Source: Streptomyces sp. NBC_00708 (GTDB taxonomy: Bacteria; Actinomycetota; Actinomycetes; Streptomycetales; Streptomycetaceae). From it: a stretch of 64,000 bases of DNA. Shown in pieces: positions 50,880 through 59,374 of the stretch (positions are counted from its first letter, which is position 1; each line of letters opens with the position of its first letter). Below the pieces are notes generated by a model that saw only the letters and a program-made list of their open reading frames with translations, ran no database searches and was not told the origin of the DNA. The stretch is taken from positions 4,526,001 through 4,590,000 of the forward strand of contig CP108997.1 of assembly GCA_036226585.1 (NCBI GenBank), given 5' to 3'. The position numbers were made by a program, and so were the translations under genes.

Positions 50880-51938
50880 GTGTCCGGAACCACGCCCGCC
50901 GACGTCGTGTGCCTCGGTGAGTCCATGGTGACGTTCCTGCCCTCGCGGCCCGGACGCCTCGCCGACGTGCCGTCCTTCGCCCGGGGGATCGGCGGCGCCG
51001 AGTCCAACGTGGCCTGCGCGCTCGCGGCGGCCGGGCACCGGGCGGCCTGGGTGAGCAGGGTCGGCGCGGACGGCTTCGGCGACCACCTCGTGGAGGCGGT
51101 CGCCGCGTACGGGGTGGACACGTCCTTCGTGCGGCGCGATCCCTCGCGGCCGACGGGCATCTACTTCCGTACGGCCACGGACCGGGCCACGGACGTCCAC
51201 GAGGTGGCGTACTACCGGGCCGGGTCCGCGGCCTCCGCGATGTCGCCCGCCACCGTGCCGGCCGACGGGCTGCCCGCCGGGCGGATCCTGCACCTCTCCG
51301 GCATCACGGCCGCGCTGTCGGCGGACTGCCTGGCGCTGCTCCACGAGCTGACCGCGCCCCGGGAGGACCGGCCCCTGATCTCGTTCGACGTGAACTTCCG
51401 GCCGGGGCTGTGGCGGGGGGAGTCGCCTGCGGTGCTGCTCGATCTGGCGCGGCGGGCGGATGTGGTGTTCGTGGGGGAGGACGAGGCGGAGTCGGCGTGG
51501 GGGGTGGTGGGCGCCGCCGCGATCCGGGAGGCGCTGCCGGAGCCGGGGGTGGTCGTGGTGAAGCGGGGCGCCGACGGGGTGACGGTGTTCTCTCATGAAC
51601 CGGGGCCCCGCCCCGGACCCCGCGCCTCAAACGCCGGCGGGGCTGAAGAGGCCACCCATGTTCCCGCCCTCCACGTCGACGTCGTCGCCCCCGTCGGCGC
51701 CGGCGACGCCTTCGCCGCCGGATTCCTCTCCGCCACCCTCCGCGGACTCCCCGTCCGCGACCGCGCCAGGCACGGCCACCTCATGGCCGCCGCCGTCCTC
51801 ACCGTCCCCGGCGACCTCACCGAGCCCCCCGCCCGCGAGCGCGCGGACCGGCTCGCGGCCCTGGACGACGACGCGTGGGGGAGACTGCGTCTCGGCCCCG
51901 GCTGGACGGGGGACGACACGGAGGTACGTACGACATGA
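50880..51938 (+). CDS. PfkB-family sugar kinase (KDG-kinase-like) with in-frame repeat insertion
   Basis: A 352-residue ribokinase-fold kinase. The N-terminus VVCLGESMVTFLPSRPGRLA and GGAESNVACALAAAGHRAAW (substrate-side G-G-A/N motif) and the C-terminal anion hole APVGAGDAFAAGFLSATLRG (catalytic Asp) mark the PfkB family; similarity is closest to 2-keto-3-deoxygluconate kinases. Between VVVKRGADGVTVFSHE and ALHVDVVAPVG lies an unusual insert, PGPRPGPRASNAGGAEEAT, encoded by a GC-rich segment (about 51597-51655) containing the dispersed CTCAAACGCCGG repeat. The stop overlaps the IclR start by 4 nt (ATGA). GTG start at 50880. Its substrate in a D-amino-acid locus is unclear. Confidence 0.85.
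   Translation: MSGTTPADVVCLGESMVTFLPSRPGRLADVPSFARGIGGAESNVACALAAAGHRAAWVSRVGADGFGDHLVEAVAAYGVDTSFVRRDPSRPTGIYFRTATDRATDVHEVAYYRAGSAASAMSPATVPADGLPAGRILHLSGITAALSADCLALLHELTAPREDRPLISFDVNFRPGLWRGESPAVLLDLARRADVVFVGEDEAESAWGVVGAAAIREALPEPGVVVVKRGADGVTVFSHEPGPRPGPRASNAGGAEEATHVPALHVDVVAPVGAGDAFAAGFLSATLRGLPVRDRARHGHLMAAAVLTVPGDLTEPPARERADRLAALDDDAWGRLRLGPGWTGDDTEVRTT
51626..51645. repeat. Copy of the dispersed CTCAAACGCCGG... repeat inside the kinase gene
   Basis: CTCAAACGCCGGCGGGGCTG matches the two intergenic copies at 20351-20400. Here it is part of the coding sequence, translated as SNAGGA and framed by GC-rich flanks that also resemble the intergenic context (CCGCCCCGGACCCCGCGC before it). 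Confidence 0.75.
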
Positions 51939-52693
51939 GTCAGACCGTCGACCGGGCGCTCAGCATCCTGCCGCTCCTCGCGCAGGGGCCCGCCGACCTC
52001 GGGCAGGTCGCCGAGCGGCTCGGCGTCCACAAGTCCACCGCGCTGCGCCTGCTCCGTACGCTCCACGAGCACGGGCTCGTCTACCGCCAGCAGGACCAGC
52101 GCTACCGCCTCGGCGCCCGACTGTTCGCGCTCGCGCAGGAGGCCGTCGAGAACCTCGACGTACGCGAGATCGCCCACCCGCACCTCGTCGAGCTGAACGA
52201 GAACTGCGGGCACACCGTCCATCTCGCCGTGTACGAGGAGAACGAGGTCCTCTACATCGACAAGGTCGAGAGCCGCTACCCGGTCCGCATGTACTCGCGG
52301 ATCGGCAAGCCCGTCGCGATCACCGTCGCCGCCGTGGCCAAGCTGCTGCTCGCCGACCTGAGCGAGGGCGAGCGGCGGGCCATCGCGGAGAAGCTCGACT
52401 ACCCCATGTACACGTCCCGTTCGACGCCCGGCGCCGCCGCGTTCCTCAAGGAGCTCGCCGCCGTACGCGAACAGGGCTGGGCCACCGACCTCGGCGGCCA
52501 CGAGGAGTCCATCAACTGCGTCGGCGCCCCGATCCGCGGTGCCGACGGGCGCGTCGTCGCCGCGATGTCGGTCTCCGCGCCGAACGTGGTCGTCACGGCC
52601 GAGGAACTCCTCACCCTGCTCCCCCTGGTCCGTCGCACCGCCGACACCATCAGCCGGGAGTACTCCGGCAGCAACCGACCCAAGAAAGCCTGA
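51935..52693 (+). CDS. IclR family transcriptional regulator
   Basis: A 252-residue regulator. The N-terminal winged HTH is TVDRALSILPLLAQGPADLG, QVAERLGVHKSTALRLLRTL, HEHGLVYRQQDQRYRLGARL, a standard IclR DNA-binding domain. The C-terminal GAF-like effector domain contains LNENCGHTVHLAVYEENEVL, YIDKVESRYPVRMYSRIGKP and HEESINCVGAPIRGADGRVV. It is ATGA-coupled to the PfkB kinase and followed by RidA and the permease, so it probably controls this operon and the divergent D-amino-acid genes; a TTGCA-n5-TGCAA site lies in the gap. The ligand is unknown, possibly a D-amino acid or oxo acid. Confidence 0.93.
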   Translation: MSQTVDRALSILPLLAQGPADLGQVAERLGVHKSTALRLLRTLHEHGLVYRQQDQRYRLGARLFALAQEAVENLDVREIAHPHLVELNENCGHTVHLAVYEENEVLYIDKVESRYPVRMYSRIGKPVAITVAAVAKLLLADLSEGERRAIAEKLDYPMYTSRSTPGAAAFLKELAAVREQGWATDLGGHEESINCVGAPIRGADGRVVAAMSVSAPNVVVTAEELLTLLPLVRRTADTISREYSGSNRPKKA

Positions 52694-52699
52694 TCCGCC

Positions 52700-53110
52700 A
52701 TGACCGACAAGACCGCGCTCACCCCCAGCACCCACACCACCCCGCCGGCGAAGTTCTCGCACGGCGTGCGCAAGGGCAACATCCTCCAGGTCGCCGGCCA
52801 GGTCGGCTTCCTGCCCGCCGTGGAGGGCCAGGCGCCCACCCCCGCCGGCCCCACCCTGCGCGAGCAGACCCTCCAGACCTTCGCCAACGTCAAGGCGATC
52901 CTGGAGGAGGGCGGCGCGAGCTGGGACGACGTGATGATGATGCGCGTCTACCTCACGGACGTGGACCACTTCGCCGAGATGAACGAGATCTACAACGCGT
53001 ACTTCGCCGAGCAGAACCTCAAGGAGGCGCCGGCCGCGCGCACCACGGTCTACGTCGGCCTCCCCAAGGGCCTGCTCATCGAGATCGACGCCCTCGCCGT
53101 CCTGGGCTGA
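52700..53110 (+). CDS. RidA-family enamine/imine deaminase
   Basis: A 136-residue member of the YjgF/YER057c/UK114 family. FSHGVRKGNILQVAGQVGFL, TLQTFANVKAILEEGGASWD, DVMMMRVYLTDVDHFAEMNE and PAARTTVYVGLPKGLLIEID show the fold, with the Arg (ARTTVYV) that binds the carboxylate of the enamine and the closing Glu (IEID). RidA hydrolyses 2-aminoacrylate and related imines made by PLP dehydratases. Placed next to a D-serine-dehydratase-like gene, this is the expected partner for clearing 2-aminoacrylate. Six nt separate it from iclR. Confidence 0.92.
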   Translation: MTDKTALTPSTHTTPPAKFSHGVRKGNILQVAGQVGFLPAVEGQAPTPAGPTLREQTLQTFANVKAILEEGGASWDDVMMMRVYLTDVDHFAEMNEIYNAYFAEQNLKEAPAARTTVYVGLPKGLLIEIDALAVLG

Positions 53111-53217
53111 GCCCATCCCCGTAACCCCCGTCACCCCGCCCGGCACGGCGCGCACATCCATGGCGCCGTGCCGCGGTCCCCCCTGCCCAAGAACATGGAC
53201 CAACAACGGAGTTACCC

Positions 53218-54693
53218 ATGCAGCTCGCCGCAGGCCCCACCCCCGCCGAGACGCCACCCCACACCGGTGGACTCCTCCTCCTGATCGACGGCACAGCCGG
53301 TCTGCTGACCGTCGCCGCCCTCGGTATCGCGCTCCTCCTCTTCCTGATCATCAAGGTCAGGCTCCAGCCGTTCGTCGCGCTGCTCGCGGTGTCCATAGCC
53401 GTCGGCCTGGGTGCGGGGCTCTCGGTCACCGAACTCTTCGGCACCGTGCAGAAGTCCGCCGCCGTCTCCGTCATCGAGTCCGGCATGGGCGGCATCCTCG
53501 GCCATGTCGCGATCATCATCGGCCTCGGTACGATGCTCGGCGCGATCCTGGAGGTCTCCGGCGGCGCCGAGGTGCTGAGCGCCCGGCTGCTGCGGCTCTT
53601 CGGCGAGAAGCGCGCCCCGCTCGCGATGGGCCTGACCGGTCTGATCTTCGGCATCCCGGTCTTCTTCGACGTCGGCATCTTCGTCCTCGCACCGATCGTC
53701 TACGCCGCCGCCAAGCGGTCCGGAAAATCGATCCTGCTGTACTCGATGCCGCTGCTCGCGGGGCTCTCCATGACCCACGCGTTCCTGCCGCCGCACCCCG
53801 GCCCCGTCGCCGCCGCCGGACTGTTCCACGTCTCGCTCGGCTGGGTCATCCTGATGGGCGCCCTCGTCGGCATCCCGTCCGTGCTCGCCGCCTGGGGCTA
53901 CGCCGCCTGGATCGGCAAGCGGATCTTCGTGGACGTCCCGCAGGACATGGTGGAGGCCGCCGAGGAGGCGAAGGCCGCCGTCGTCGCCGAGCAGCGGGCC
54001 GCCGGGGTCACCCCGCACGAGGCCCCCGTCGCGCTCTCCACCGTGCTGGCCATCATCGGCACCCCGCTGGTGCTGATCCTCGCCGCCACGTTCTCCTCCA
54101 TCGCGATGGACCCCTCGACCGGCCGCTCGGTCATCGAGTTCTTCGGGAACCCCTTCGTCGCCCTGACGATCGCGCTGCTGCTCGCGTACTACCTGCTCGG
54201 CATCCGGCGCGGCTGGTCCCGCAAGTCCCTGGAATCCGTGTCCACTTCCTCGCTGAAGCCGGTCGGCAACATCCTGCTCGTCGTCGGCGCGGGCGGCATC
54301 TTCGGCGCCGTCCTCAAGGGCAGCGGCATCGCGGACGCGCTCGCCGACACCTTCAACGACGTCGGACTGCCCGTCATCCTGCTCGCCTGGCTGATCTCGG
54401 CCGTGCTGCGCGTCGCCCAGGGCTCGGCGACCGTCGCCATCGTCACCACCGCCGGCATCGTGGTCCCGCTCGTCGAGAACCAGGGCTTCTCGCAGGCCCA
54501 CCTCGCGCTGATCATCATGGCGATCTCGGCCGGCTCGATCATCGCCTCGCACGTCAACGACGGCGGCTTCTGGATGGTGTCGAAGTACTTCGGCATCTCC
54601 GAACGCGACACCCTGAAGTCCTGGACCGTGCTCGAAACCGTCCTGTCCGTCGCCGGGTTCGTCGTCGCCGCGCTCCTCAGCCTGGTGATCTAG
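53218..54693 (+). CDS. GntP-family permease (gluconate / D-serine type)
   Basis: A 491-residue transporter with about 12-14 membrane helices. The start is followed by LLTVAALGIALLLFLIIKVR and PFVALLAVSIAVGLGAGLSV, with the GntP blocks GMGGILGHVAIIIGLGTMLG, AIVYAAAKRSGKSILLYSMP and FLPPHPGPVAAAGLFHVSLG. The family imports gluconate, other sugar acids or, as DsdX, D-serine. The neighbouring D-serine-dehydratase-like and RidA genes favour D-serine/D-amino-acid uptake; the KDG-like kinase favours a sugar acid. The ATG 53218 follows a GGAG. Confidence 0.9.
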   Translation: MQLAAGPTPAETPPHTGGLLLLIDGTAGLLTVAALGIALLLFLIIKVRLQPFVALLAVSIAVGLGAGLSVTELFGTVQKSAAVSVIESGMGGILGHVAIIIGLGTMLGAILEVSGGAEVLSARLLRLFGEKRAPLAMGLTGLIFGIPVFFDVGIFVLAPIVYAAAKRSGKSILLYSMPLLAGLSMTHAFLPPHPGPVAAAGLFHVSLGWVILMGALVGIPSVLAAWGYAAWIGKRIFVDVPQDMVEAAEEAKAAVVAEQRAAGVTPHEAPVALSTVLAIIGTPLVLILAATFSSIAMDPSTGRSVIEFFGNPFVALTIALLLAYYLLGIRRGWSRKSLESVSTSSLKPVGNILLVVGAGGIFGAVLKGSGIADALADTFNDVGLPVILLAWLISAVLRVAQGSATVAIVTTAGIVVPLVENQGFSQAHLALIIMAISAGSIIASHVNDGGFWMVSKYFGISERDTLKSWTVLETVLSVAGFVVAALLSLVI

Positions 54694-54702
54694 CCGTACG
54701 CA

Positions 54703-54726
54703 TACGGGTACGGGTACGGGTACGGG
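54703..54726. repeat. Four tandem TACGGG hexamers
   Basis: TACGGG is repeated perfectly four times (54703-54726) between the permease stop and the kinase stop (54727), preceded by a near-match (TACGCA). Probably slippage; no function assigned. Confidence 0.8.
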
Positions 54727-57003
54727 TCAGGCGGCCGAGGCGCAGATGATGCTGCGGCCCTGGTTGACCTGCCAGTACCAGAAGCGCTCGCCGGGCCCCG
54801 CCGGACAGGTCCAGTTCTGGCCCTTCTTCGGGGCCCGGTAGAAGCCGGTGATCCGCAGGATCGACTGGCCCGCCTTGGGCACCTTGGACGCGTTGCACTT
54901 CCACACCACCGTCAGGTCCGCGTTGGTCTCCCCGTTGACCTTCGCCGGGAAGCACTGGCCCGCCTTGTACACCCGGTCCAGGCACAGCGTCCGCGTGATC
55001 CCGTCGTCGCCCGCCCGGCTCCACCAGGTGAACCCCGCCCCCGTGTCGCAGGAACCGGAGGCGCCGGTGAGGGTGCTGACCCGGTTGACGTGCATGTACG
55101 CGTTCGAGGCGCCGCAGCTCACCCGGATCGGGCTGCTGGCGCTCATGTTGTCGTGGCCGTCGTTGTACACGTCGAGGCAGTCGCCCGCCCGCACGGCGGC
55201 GAACGCCCGGTCCGTGGCGTCCATGGTGGGCGTCGGGGTCGGTGTGGGCGTGGGGGTGGGCGTGGGGTCGTCGGTCACGGTGTCGTCGGTGTCCGGGTCG
55301 GTGTCGGAGCCGGACGTGTCGCTGTCCGTCGAGCCGCTTCCGGAGTCCGTGTCCGCGCCCGTGCTGTCGTCCGTGTGGGTGTCCAGGTCGCTGCCCGAGG
55401 TCACGGAGCCGGACGCGCTGCTGCCCGACGTCGAACCGCCGCTGCCGCCCGCCTTCTCCCACGGCTGCCACGTCAGCAGCCCGGCCACGGCGACCAGCGC
55501 GAGCAGCCAGCCCAGGGCGGACGCCCCGGAGGACGACGAGCCGGTGCGCGCGGGCCGGGGGCCGGGGCCCGGCGGGCCGGGGGTGGGCGAGGTGGTCCGG
55601 GCCCGCGCGGCCCGTTCGGCGCGGTCCCGGTCGGCCCGCTGACGGGCGGCCCGCTCCTGCTCGGCGCGCTGCCTGGCCGCACGCTCCTGCTCGGCCCGTT
55701 CGCGGTCGGCGCGTTCCTGGGCGGCGCGGACCCGGGCCACCCGCTCGGCCTCCACCCGGGCGGCCTCGCGCCGGGCGGCCTCCTGGCGCGCGGCCTCGCG
55801 GCGGGCGGCCTCCTGGCGTTCGCGTTCGGCCTGCCGGGCCCCCTCGGCCCGGTCCCGCTCCGCTCGCTCGGCCCGCACCCGGGCGACGCGGTCGGCCTCC
55901 TCGCGCTCGGCCTGTTCGCGTTCGGCGCGCTGGCGCTCGGCCAGCTGCGCGAGGGCCGCCATCTCGCGGCGGGTGCGGTCGCGGTCGGCGCGGGCCTGCC
56001 GCTGCGGCGAGTAGACCAGCGTCGGCGGCGGCTTCGGGGCGACGCGCGTGCGCTGGGTGACGGTCGGGGCGTGCGACGGGCCAGGGGCACGGTCACCCGC
56101 CCATTCCAGGCCCTGGTCCGCGTACGCGTCGATCAGCGCCGTCCAGCGCGGCGGCAGCCACCGGGTGCCGCTCGTCGTCGTCGGCAGCCCGGCCTGCTGC
56201 TCCCGGAAGCGGGCGAGCAGCTCGGCGGGGGTGGGCCGGTGCCTCGGCTGTGCGGCCAGGCACGGGCGGATCGTCGCGACCAGCTCCTTGGGCAGGCCGG
56301 TCAGATCGAGCTCGCCGCGCTGCACCCGGGCCAGCAGCCGCAGGGTGTCGCCGTCCGAGCCGTAGGGCGCCCGGCCGGTGGCCAGCAGGAAGAGCGTCGC
56401 GCCCAGCGAGTACACGTCGGACGCGGCCGTGGACTCCTCGCCGCGCGCCTGCTCCGGCGAGGTGAAGGCGATCGTGCCGAGCGTGAGACCGGTCAGGGTG
56501 AGGTCGCTGGCGTGCGAGATGCCGAAGTCGATGACCCGGGGCCCGTCCAGCGGCAGCAGCACATTCTGCGGCTTCACGTCGCGGTGGACGATCCCCACCC
56601 CGTGCAGGGTCACCAGGGCCTGGGCGGTGCCCGCCGCGATCCACCGTACGGCCGAGGCCGGCAGCACCCCGCAGGAGCGGACCAGTTCGGAGAGCGGGGG
56701 CGCGGCGATGTAGTCGATGGCCATCCAGGGGCGCTCGGCGTCCGGATCGGCGTCCCGTACGCGCGCGGTGAAGGCGCTGTCCACCCGCTGGGCGACCGCC
56801 ACCTCACGGGCGAAGCGCCGCCGGTCGGTGTCGCTGACCCGGCCCTCGGCGAGCAGCGTCTTCACGGCGACGAGCCCGCGCCCGCCGGCCCGCGCCAGAT
56901 AGATCCGCCCCATGCCGCCGGACGCCAGCCGCCCGAGCAGCCGGTACGGTCCGAGCGTCACCGGATCGTCCCCGCTCAGCGCATCGATCCGCGCCCCGGC
57001 CAT
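54727..57003 (-). CDS. Transmembrane Ser/Thr protein kinase with extracellular sensor domain
   Basis: A 758-residue PknB-type kinase. The kinase domain (about 18-280) shows LGPYRLLGRLASGGMGRIYL (P-loop), Lys48 in LVAVKTLLAEGR, IVHRDVKPQNVLLP (catalytic loop), RVIDFGISHAS (DFG) and LGTIAFTSPEQARGEESTAA (activation loop). Residues about 330-520 are a long Glu/Arg/Ala-rich heptad stretch (RAEREQAEREEADRVARVRA), likely coiled coil, then one membrane helix (ALGWLLALVAVAGLLTWQPW), a Ser/Gly/Asp linker with a Pro-Thr repeat, and a Cys-containing extracellular domain (FAAVRAGDCLDVYNDGHDNM). ATG 57003 has GGGGGAG upstream. It senses an unknown outer signal. Confidence 0.92.
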   Translation of the reverse strand: MAGARIDALSGDDPVTLGPYRLLGRLASGGMGRIYLARAGGRGLVAVKTLLAEGRVSDTDRRRFAREVAVAQRVDSAFTARVRDADPDAERPWMAIDYIAAPPLSELVRSCGVLPASAVRWIAAGTAQALVTLHGVGIVHRDVKPQNVLLPLDGPRVIDFGISHASDLTLTGLTLGTIAFTSPEQARGEESTAASDVYSLGATLFLLATGRAPYGSDGDTLRLLARVQRGELDLTGLPKELVATIRPCLAAQPRHRPTPAELLARFREQQAGLPTTTSGTRWLPPRWTALIDAYADQGLEWAGDRAPGPSHAPTVTQRTRVAPKPPPTLVYSPQRQARADRDRTRREMAALAQLAERQRAEREQAEREEADRVARVRAERAERDRAEGARQAERERQEAARREAARQEAARREAARVEAERVARVRAAQERADRERAEQERAARQRAEQERAARQRADRDRAERAARARTTSPTPGPPGPGPRPARTGSSSSGASALGWLLALVAVAGLLTWQPWEKAGGSGGSTSGSSASGSVTSGSDLDTHTDDSTGADTDSGSGSTDSDTSGSDTDPDTDDTVTDDPTPTPTPTPTPTPTMDATDRAFAAVRAGDCLDVYNDGHDNMSASSPIRVSCGASNAYMHVNRVSTLTGASGSCDTGAGFTWWSRAGDDGITRTLCLDRVYKAGQCFPAKVNGETNADLTVVWKCNASKVPKAGQSILRITGFYRAPKKGQNWTCPAGPGERFWYWQVNQGRSIICASAA

Positions 57004-57178
57004 GTCACTCCCCCTGTCGCCCCAGCACCGCGCCCACAACGGTGCCACGTGCGGGCGCGGACAGCCATGCGATGACGCAACTCCCGTACACGACTGTTGC
57101 GTTACCGGTACCGAAGCCGGGCATGCACGTGCTGCGGCGCGCCGTTCCGGAGAAGGGCGCCTCCCCGCCCCGTACACG

Positions 57179-57212
57179 CAGCAGCGCCGCCGGGGGAGCG
57201 GCGGCGCTGCTG
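57179..57212. terminator. Chitinase gene terminator
   Basis: CAGCAGCGCCGCC (57179-57191) and GGCGGCGCTGCTG (57200-57212) form a perfect 13-bp stem with an 8-nt loop, 38 nt after the chitinase stop on the minus strand. Confidence 0.75.
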
Positions 57213-57249
57213 GTCGGGGCTGCCGGCGGGGAGGCCGGCGAGCGGTGGT

Positions 57250-58980
57250 TTACGGGAGGCCGTGGACGTGCGGGCCGACCGCGCTCGACCAGGCGTTGCC
57301 GGCCGTCGCGTCCCAGTTGGTGGACCAGGTCATCGCGCCGCGCAGACCGGGGTACGTCTTCGACGGCTTGAAGCTGCCGCAGCTCGTGCCCTTGGCCAGG
57401 CAGTCCAGCGCCGCGTTCACGACCGACGGGGCGACGTAGCCGCTGCCCGCGCCCCGGGTGGAGGCGGGGACACCGAGGCCGACCTGCGACGGGTCGAGGC
57501 CGCCCTCCAGCTGGATGCAGGCGAGCGCGGTGAGGAAGTCCACCGAGCCCTGCGAGTAGACCTTGCCGTCGCAGCCGAGCATCGAACCGCTGTTGTAGTA
57601 CTGCATGTTGACGACGGTCAGGATGTCCTTGATGTTGAGCGCCGTCTTGAAGTACTCGCCCGCGGTGGACTGCATGTCGATGGTCTGCGGGGCCATCGTG
57701 ATGACGAGGCCGGAGCCCGCCTTCTGCGACAGCGAGCGCAGCGCCTTCGTCATGTACGTGGAGTTGAGGCCGTTCTCCAGGTCGATGTCGACGCCGTTGA
57801 AGCCGTACTCCTGGATCAGGGAGTAGACGGAGTTGGCGAAGTTGGTCGCGGACGCGTCGCTGTTGACCGAGACCGAGCCCTTCTCGCCGCCGACCGAGAT
57901 GATGACGTTCTTGCCGGCCGCCTGCTTCGCCTTGATGTCGGCCTTGAACTGGGCGACGGTGTAGCCGTTCAGGCCCGCCGAGTCCAGGTTGAAGGTGACG
58001 GCACCCGGCGTGGTCGTCGCGTCGGCGAAGGACACCGCGATGATGTCGTAGTTCGCGGGCACGTCGCTGAGCTTCTGGACGGTCGCGCCGTTGTTGAAGT
58101 TCTGCCAGTAGCCGGTGACCGCGTGCTTGGGCACGGAGGTGCCGGGGTTCGGGTTGCCGCCCCCCTCCTTGGCGGTGCGGCCGCTGACGGTCGCGGACTT
58201 CACGGACTCACCGGCCGCGTTGGTGGCGCTCACCGAGAACTGGTACGCCGTGTCGGCGGAGAGCCCGGTGACGGTCGCCGAGGTGCCGGTGGAGGTGGTG
58301 GCCTTCACGCCGTCCTTGTAGACGGTGTAGCCGGTCGCGCCGGACACCGAGTTCCAGGACAGGTCGATGGAGGAGGACGTGGTCGAGCCGACCGCGAGTC
58401 CGGCCGGGGCGCCGGGGATCGAGGGGCCGGGGTCGGTGCCGCCGCCGCCGTCGGGGCCGGTGACCTGGATGTCGTCGGCGAGGTAGGCGGCCTGGCCGTA
58501 CCAGCCGTGCGTGTACACGGTGACGGACGTGGTGTTCGGGCCGGTCGTGAAGCTGGTCTTCAGCTGCGTCCAGTCGGTGGAGCCCGGCGTCCAGGTCGAC
58601 ACGTCGGTGGTCCCGGTGCCGCTGGCGCCCAGGTACGTGTAGCCGCCCTGGACCCATGAGCTCAGCGCGTACGTGGAGTTGGGCTTGACGGCCACGGTCT
58701 GCGAGCACTTGGCGTTGTCCTGGCCGGCCGGGGTGGCCTTGAGGGCGGAGGTGCCGCCGTGCACGGGGGAGGAGACGGTGGTGCCGGAGTTGCCGGTACA
58801 CGTCCAGTTGGCGAGGCCCGATTCGAAGCCGGCGTTCTTGGCGACGTTGACGTCGGCGGCCTCGGCGCTGGTGACGAGCCCGGTGAGGGTCAGGGCGCCG
58901 GCCGCCACGACGGCCATGGCGGAGCCGAGGACCGGGCGGGTACGGCGTCTCCTGCGGCTCGGTGCGGGGGAACGATCCAC
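57250..58980 (-). CDS. Secreted GH18 chitinase with carbohydrate-binding and FnIII domains
   Basis: A 576-residue extracellular chitinase. A long Arg-rich signal peptide (SRRRRRTRPVLGSAMAVVAA, GALTLTGLVTSAEA) ends near residue 41. A carbohydrate-binding module (about 45-175; NAGFESGLANWTCTGNSGTT) is followed by a fibronectin-III domain (about 186-270; APAGLAVGSTTSSSIDLSWN) and the GH18 barrel (about 290-576) with the catalytic FNGVDIDLENG (D-x-D-x-E) and HAVTGYWQNFNNGATVQKLS. This is the bacterial family resembling ChiC/Chi63-type endochitinases. GTG 58980 has GGAGG upstream; the frame opens further but that part overlaps the promoter. A DasR operator and -35 box lie upstream. Confidence 0.93.
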   Translation of the reverse strand: MDRSPAPSRRRRRTRPVLGSAMAVVAAGALTLTGLVTSAEAADVNVAKNAGFESGLANWTCTGNSGTTVSSPVHGGTSALKATPAGQDNAKCSQTVAVKPNSTYALSSWVQGGYTYLGASGTGTTDVSTWTPGSTDWTQLKTSFTTGPNTTSVTVYTHGWYGQAAYLADDIQVTGPDGGGGTDPGPSIPGAPAGLAVGSTTSSSIDLSWNSVSGATGYTVYKDGVKATTSTGTSATVTGLSADTAYQFSVSATNAAGESVKSATVSGRTAKEGGGNPNPGTSVPKHAVTGYWQNFNNGATVQKLSDVPANYDIIAVSFADATTTPGAVTFNLDSAGLNGYTVAQFKADIKAKQAAGKNVIISVGGEKGSVSVNSDASATNFANSVYSLIQEYGFNGVDIDLENGLNSTYMTKALRSLSQKAGSGLVITMAPQTIDMQSTAGEYFKTALNIKDILTVVNMQYYNSGSMLGCDGKVYSQGSVDFLTALACIQLEGGLDPSQVGLGVPASTRGAGSGYVAPSVVNAALDCLAKGTSCGSFKPSKTYPGLRGAMTWSTNWDATAGNAWSSAVGPHVHGLP

Positions 58981-59072
58981 TTGCTGCCTCCGGGGGGAGT
59001 CGGGGATGGCGGGGGGACGACACGGGGGTGCCGGGGTGTGGAATCGAGGAACGGTGGCCACCGCTGGCCGAT

Positions 59073-59101
59073 AAACTGGTCCAGACCAATCAAGTTGTCA
59101 A
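59073..59101 (-). promoter_or_regulatory. Chitinase promoter (TTGACA -35)
   Basis: TTGACA (59101-59096) and CAGTTT (59078-59073) are spaced 17 nt on the minus strand, about 100 nt before the chitinase start. The DasR-type operator lies between the two boxes, the arrangement known from streptomycete chitinase promoters. Confidence 0.55.
59075..59090. promoter_or_regulatory. DasR operator (dre) upstream of chitinase gene
   Basis: ACTGGTCCAGACCAAT is a 16-bp near-palindrome matching the published dre consensus (ACTGGTCTAGACCACT) at 14 of 16 positions. DasR, the GntR-type GlcNAc regulator, binds such sites and controls chitinolytic genes. The second 12-bp direct repeat seen in the classic chi63 promoter is not present. 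Confidence 0.75.
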
Positions 59102-59374
59102 GACCTCTGGCGGTGTCCGGTCGTCCGAGGGCCGCGTGAACGGTCCTCCGCCGCCCCGGAACGCGTACCGGACCGAACAACCGGGCACCCGGGCCGGTTT
59201 GCCCCGCGGGTGTGGTGGGAAGGGCGCAGCGGCCTTGTTCCGTGGGCTTCTTGAAAGTGTTCTCTGTCCTGTCGTACGTGGATAAAGTGCTCAGGCGGGA
59301 GCATCCGAGCGGAAGCGCCCGGCAGGAGCGCTTACGGCCGGCGGTACGCGGCGGCCCGAGGAACGGGGAACAGC

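Larger units (their letters stand above)
58981..59374. other. Divergent intergenic region, chitinase / Tad locus
   Basis: The 394 nt contain the chitinase promoter and operator near its left half. To the right, before the GTG at 59375, no clear promoter or hairpin was recognised for the Tad operon. Confidence 0.4.

Noticed and set aside
51304..51630. A minus-strand Pro/Arg-rich frame overlapping the PfkB gene
   Set aside because: Shadow reading produced by G-rich plus-strand codons; no start context.
54703..54726. TACGGG tandem hexamers as a telomere-like or CRISPR-like array
   Set aside because: Only four 6-bp units, no spacers, and the position between two stop codons fits simple slippage.
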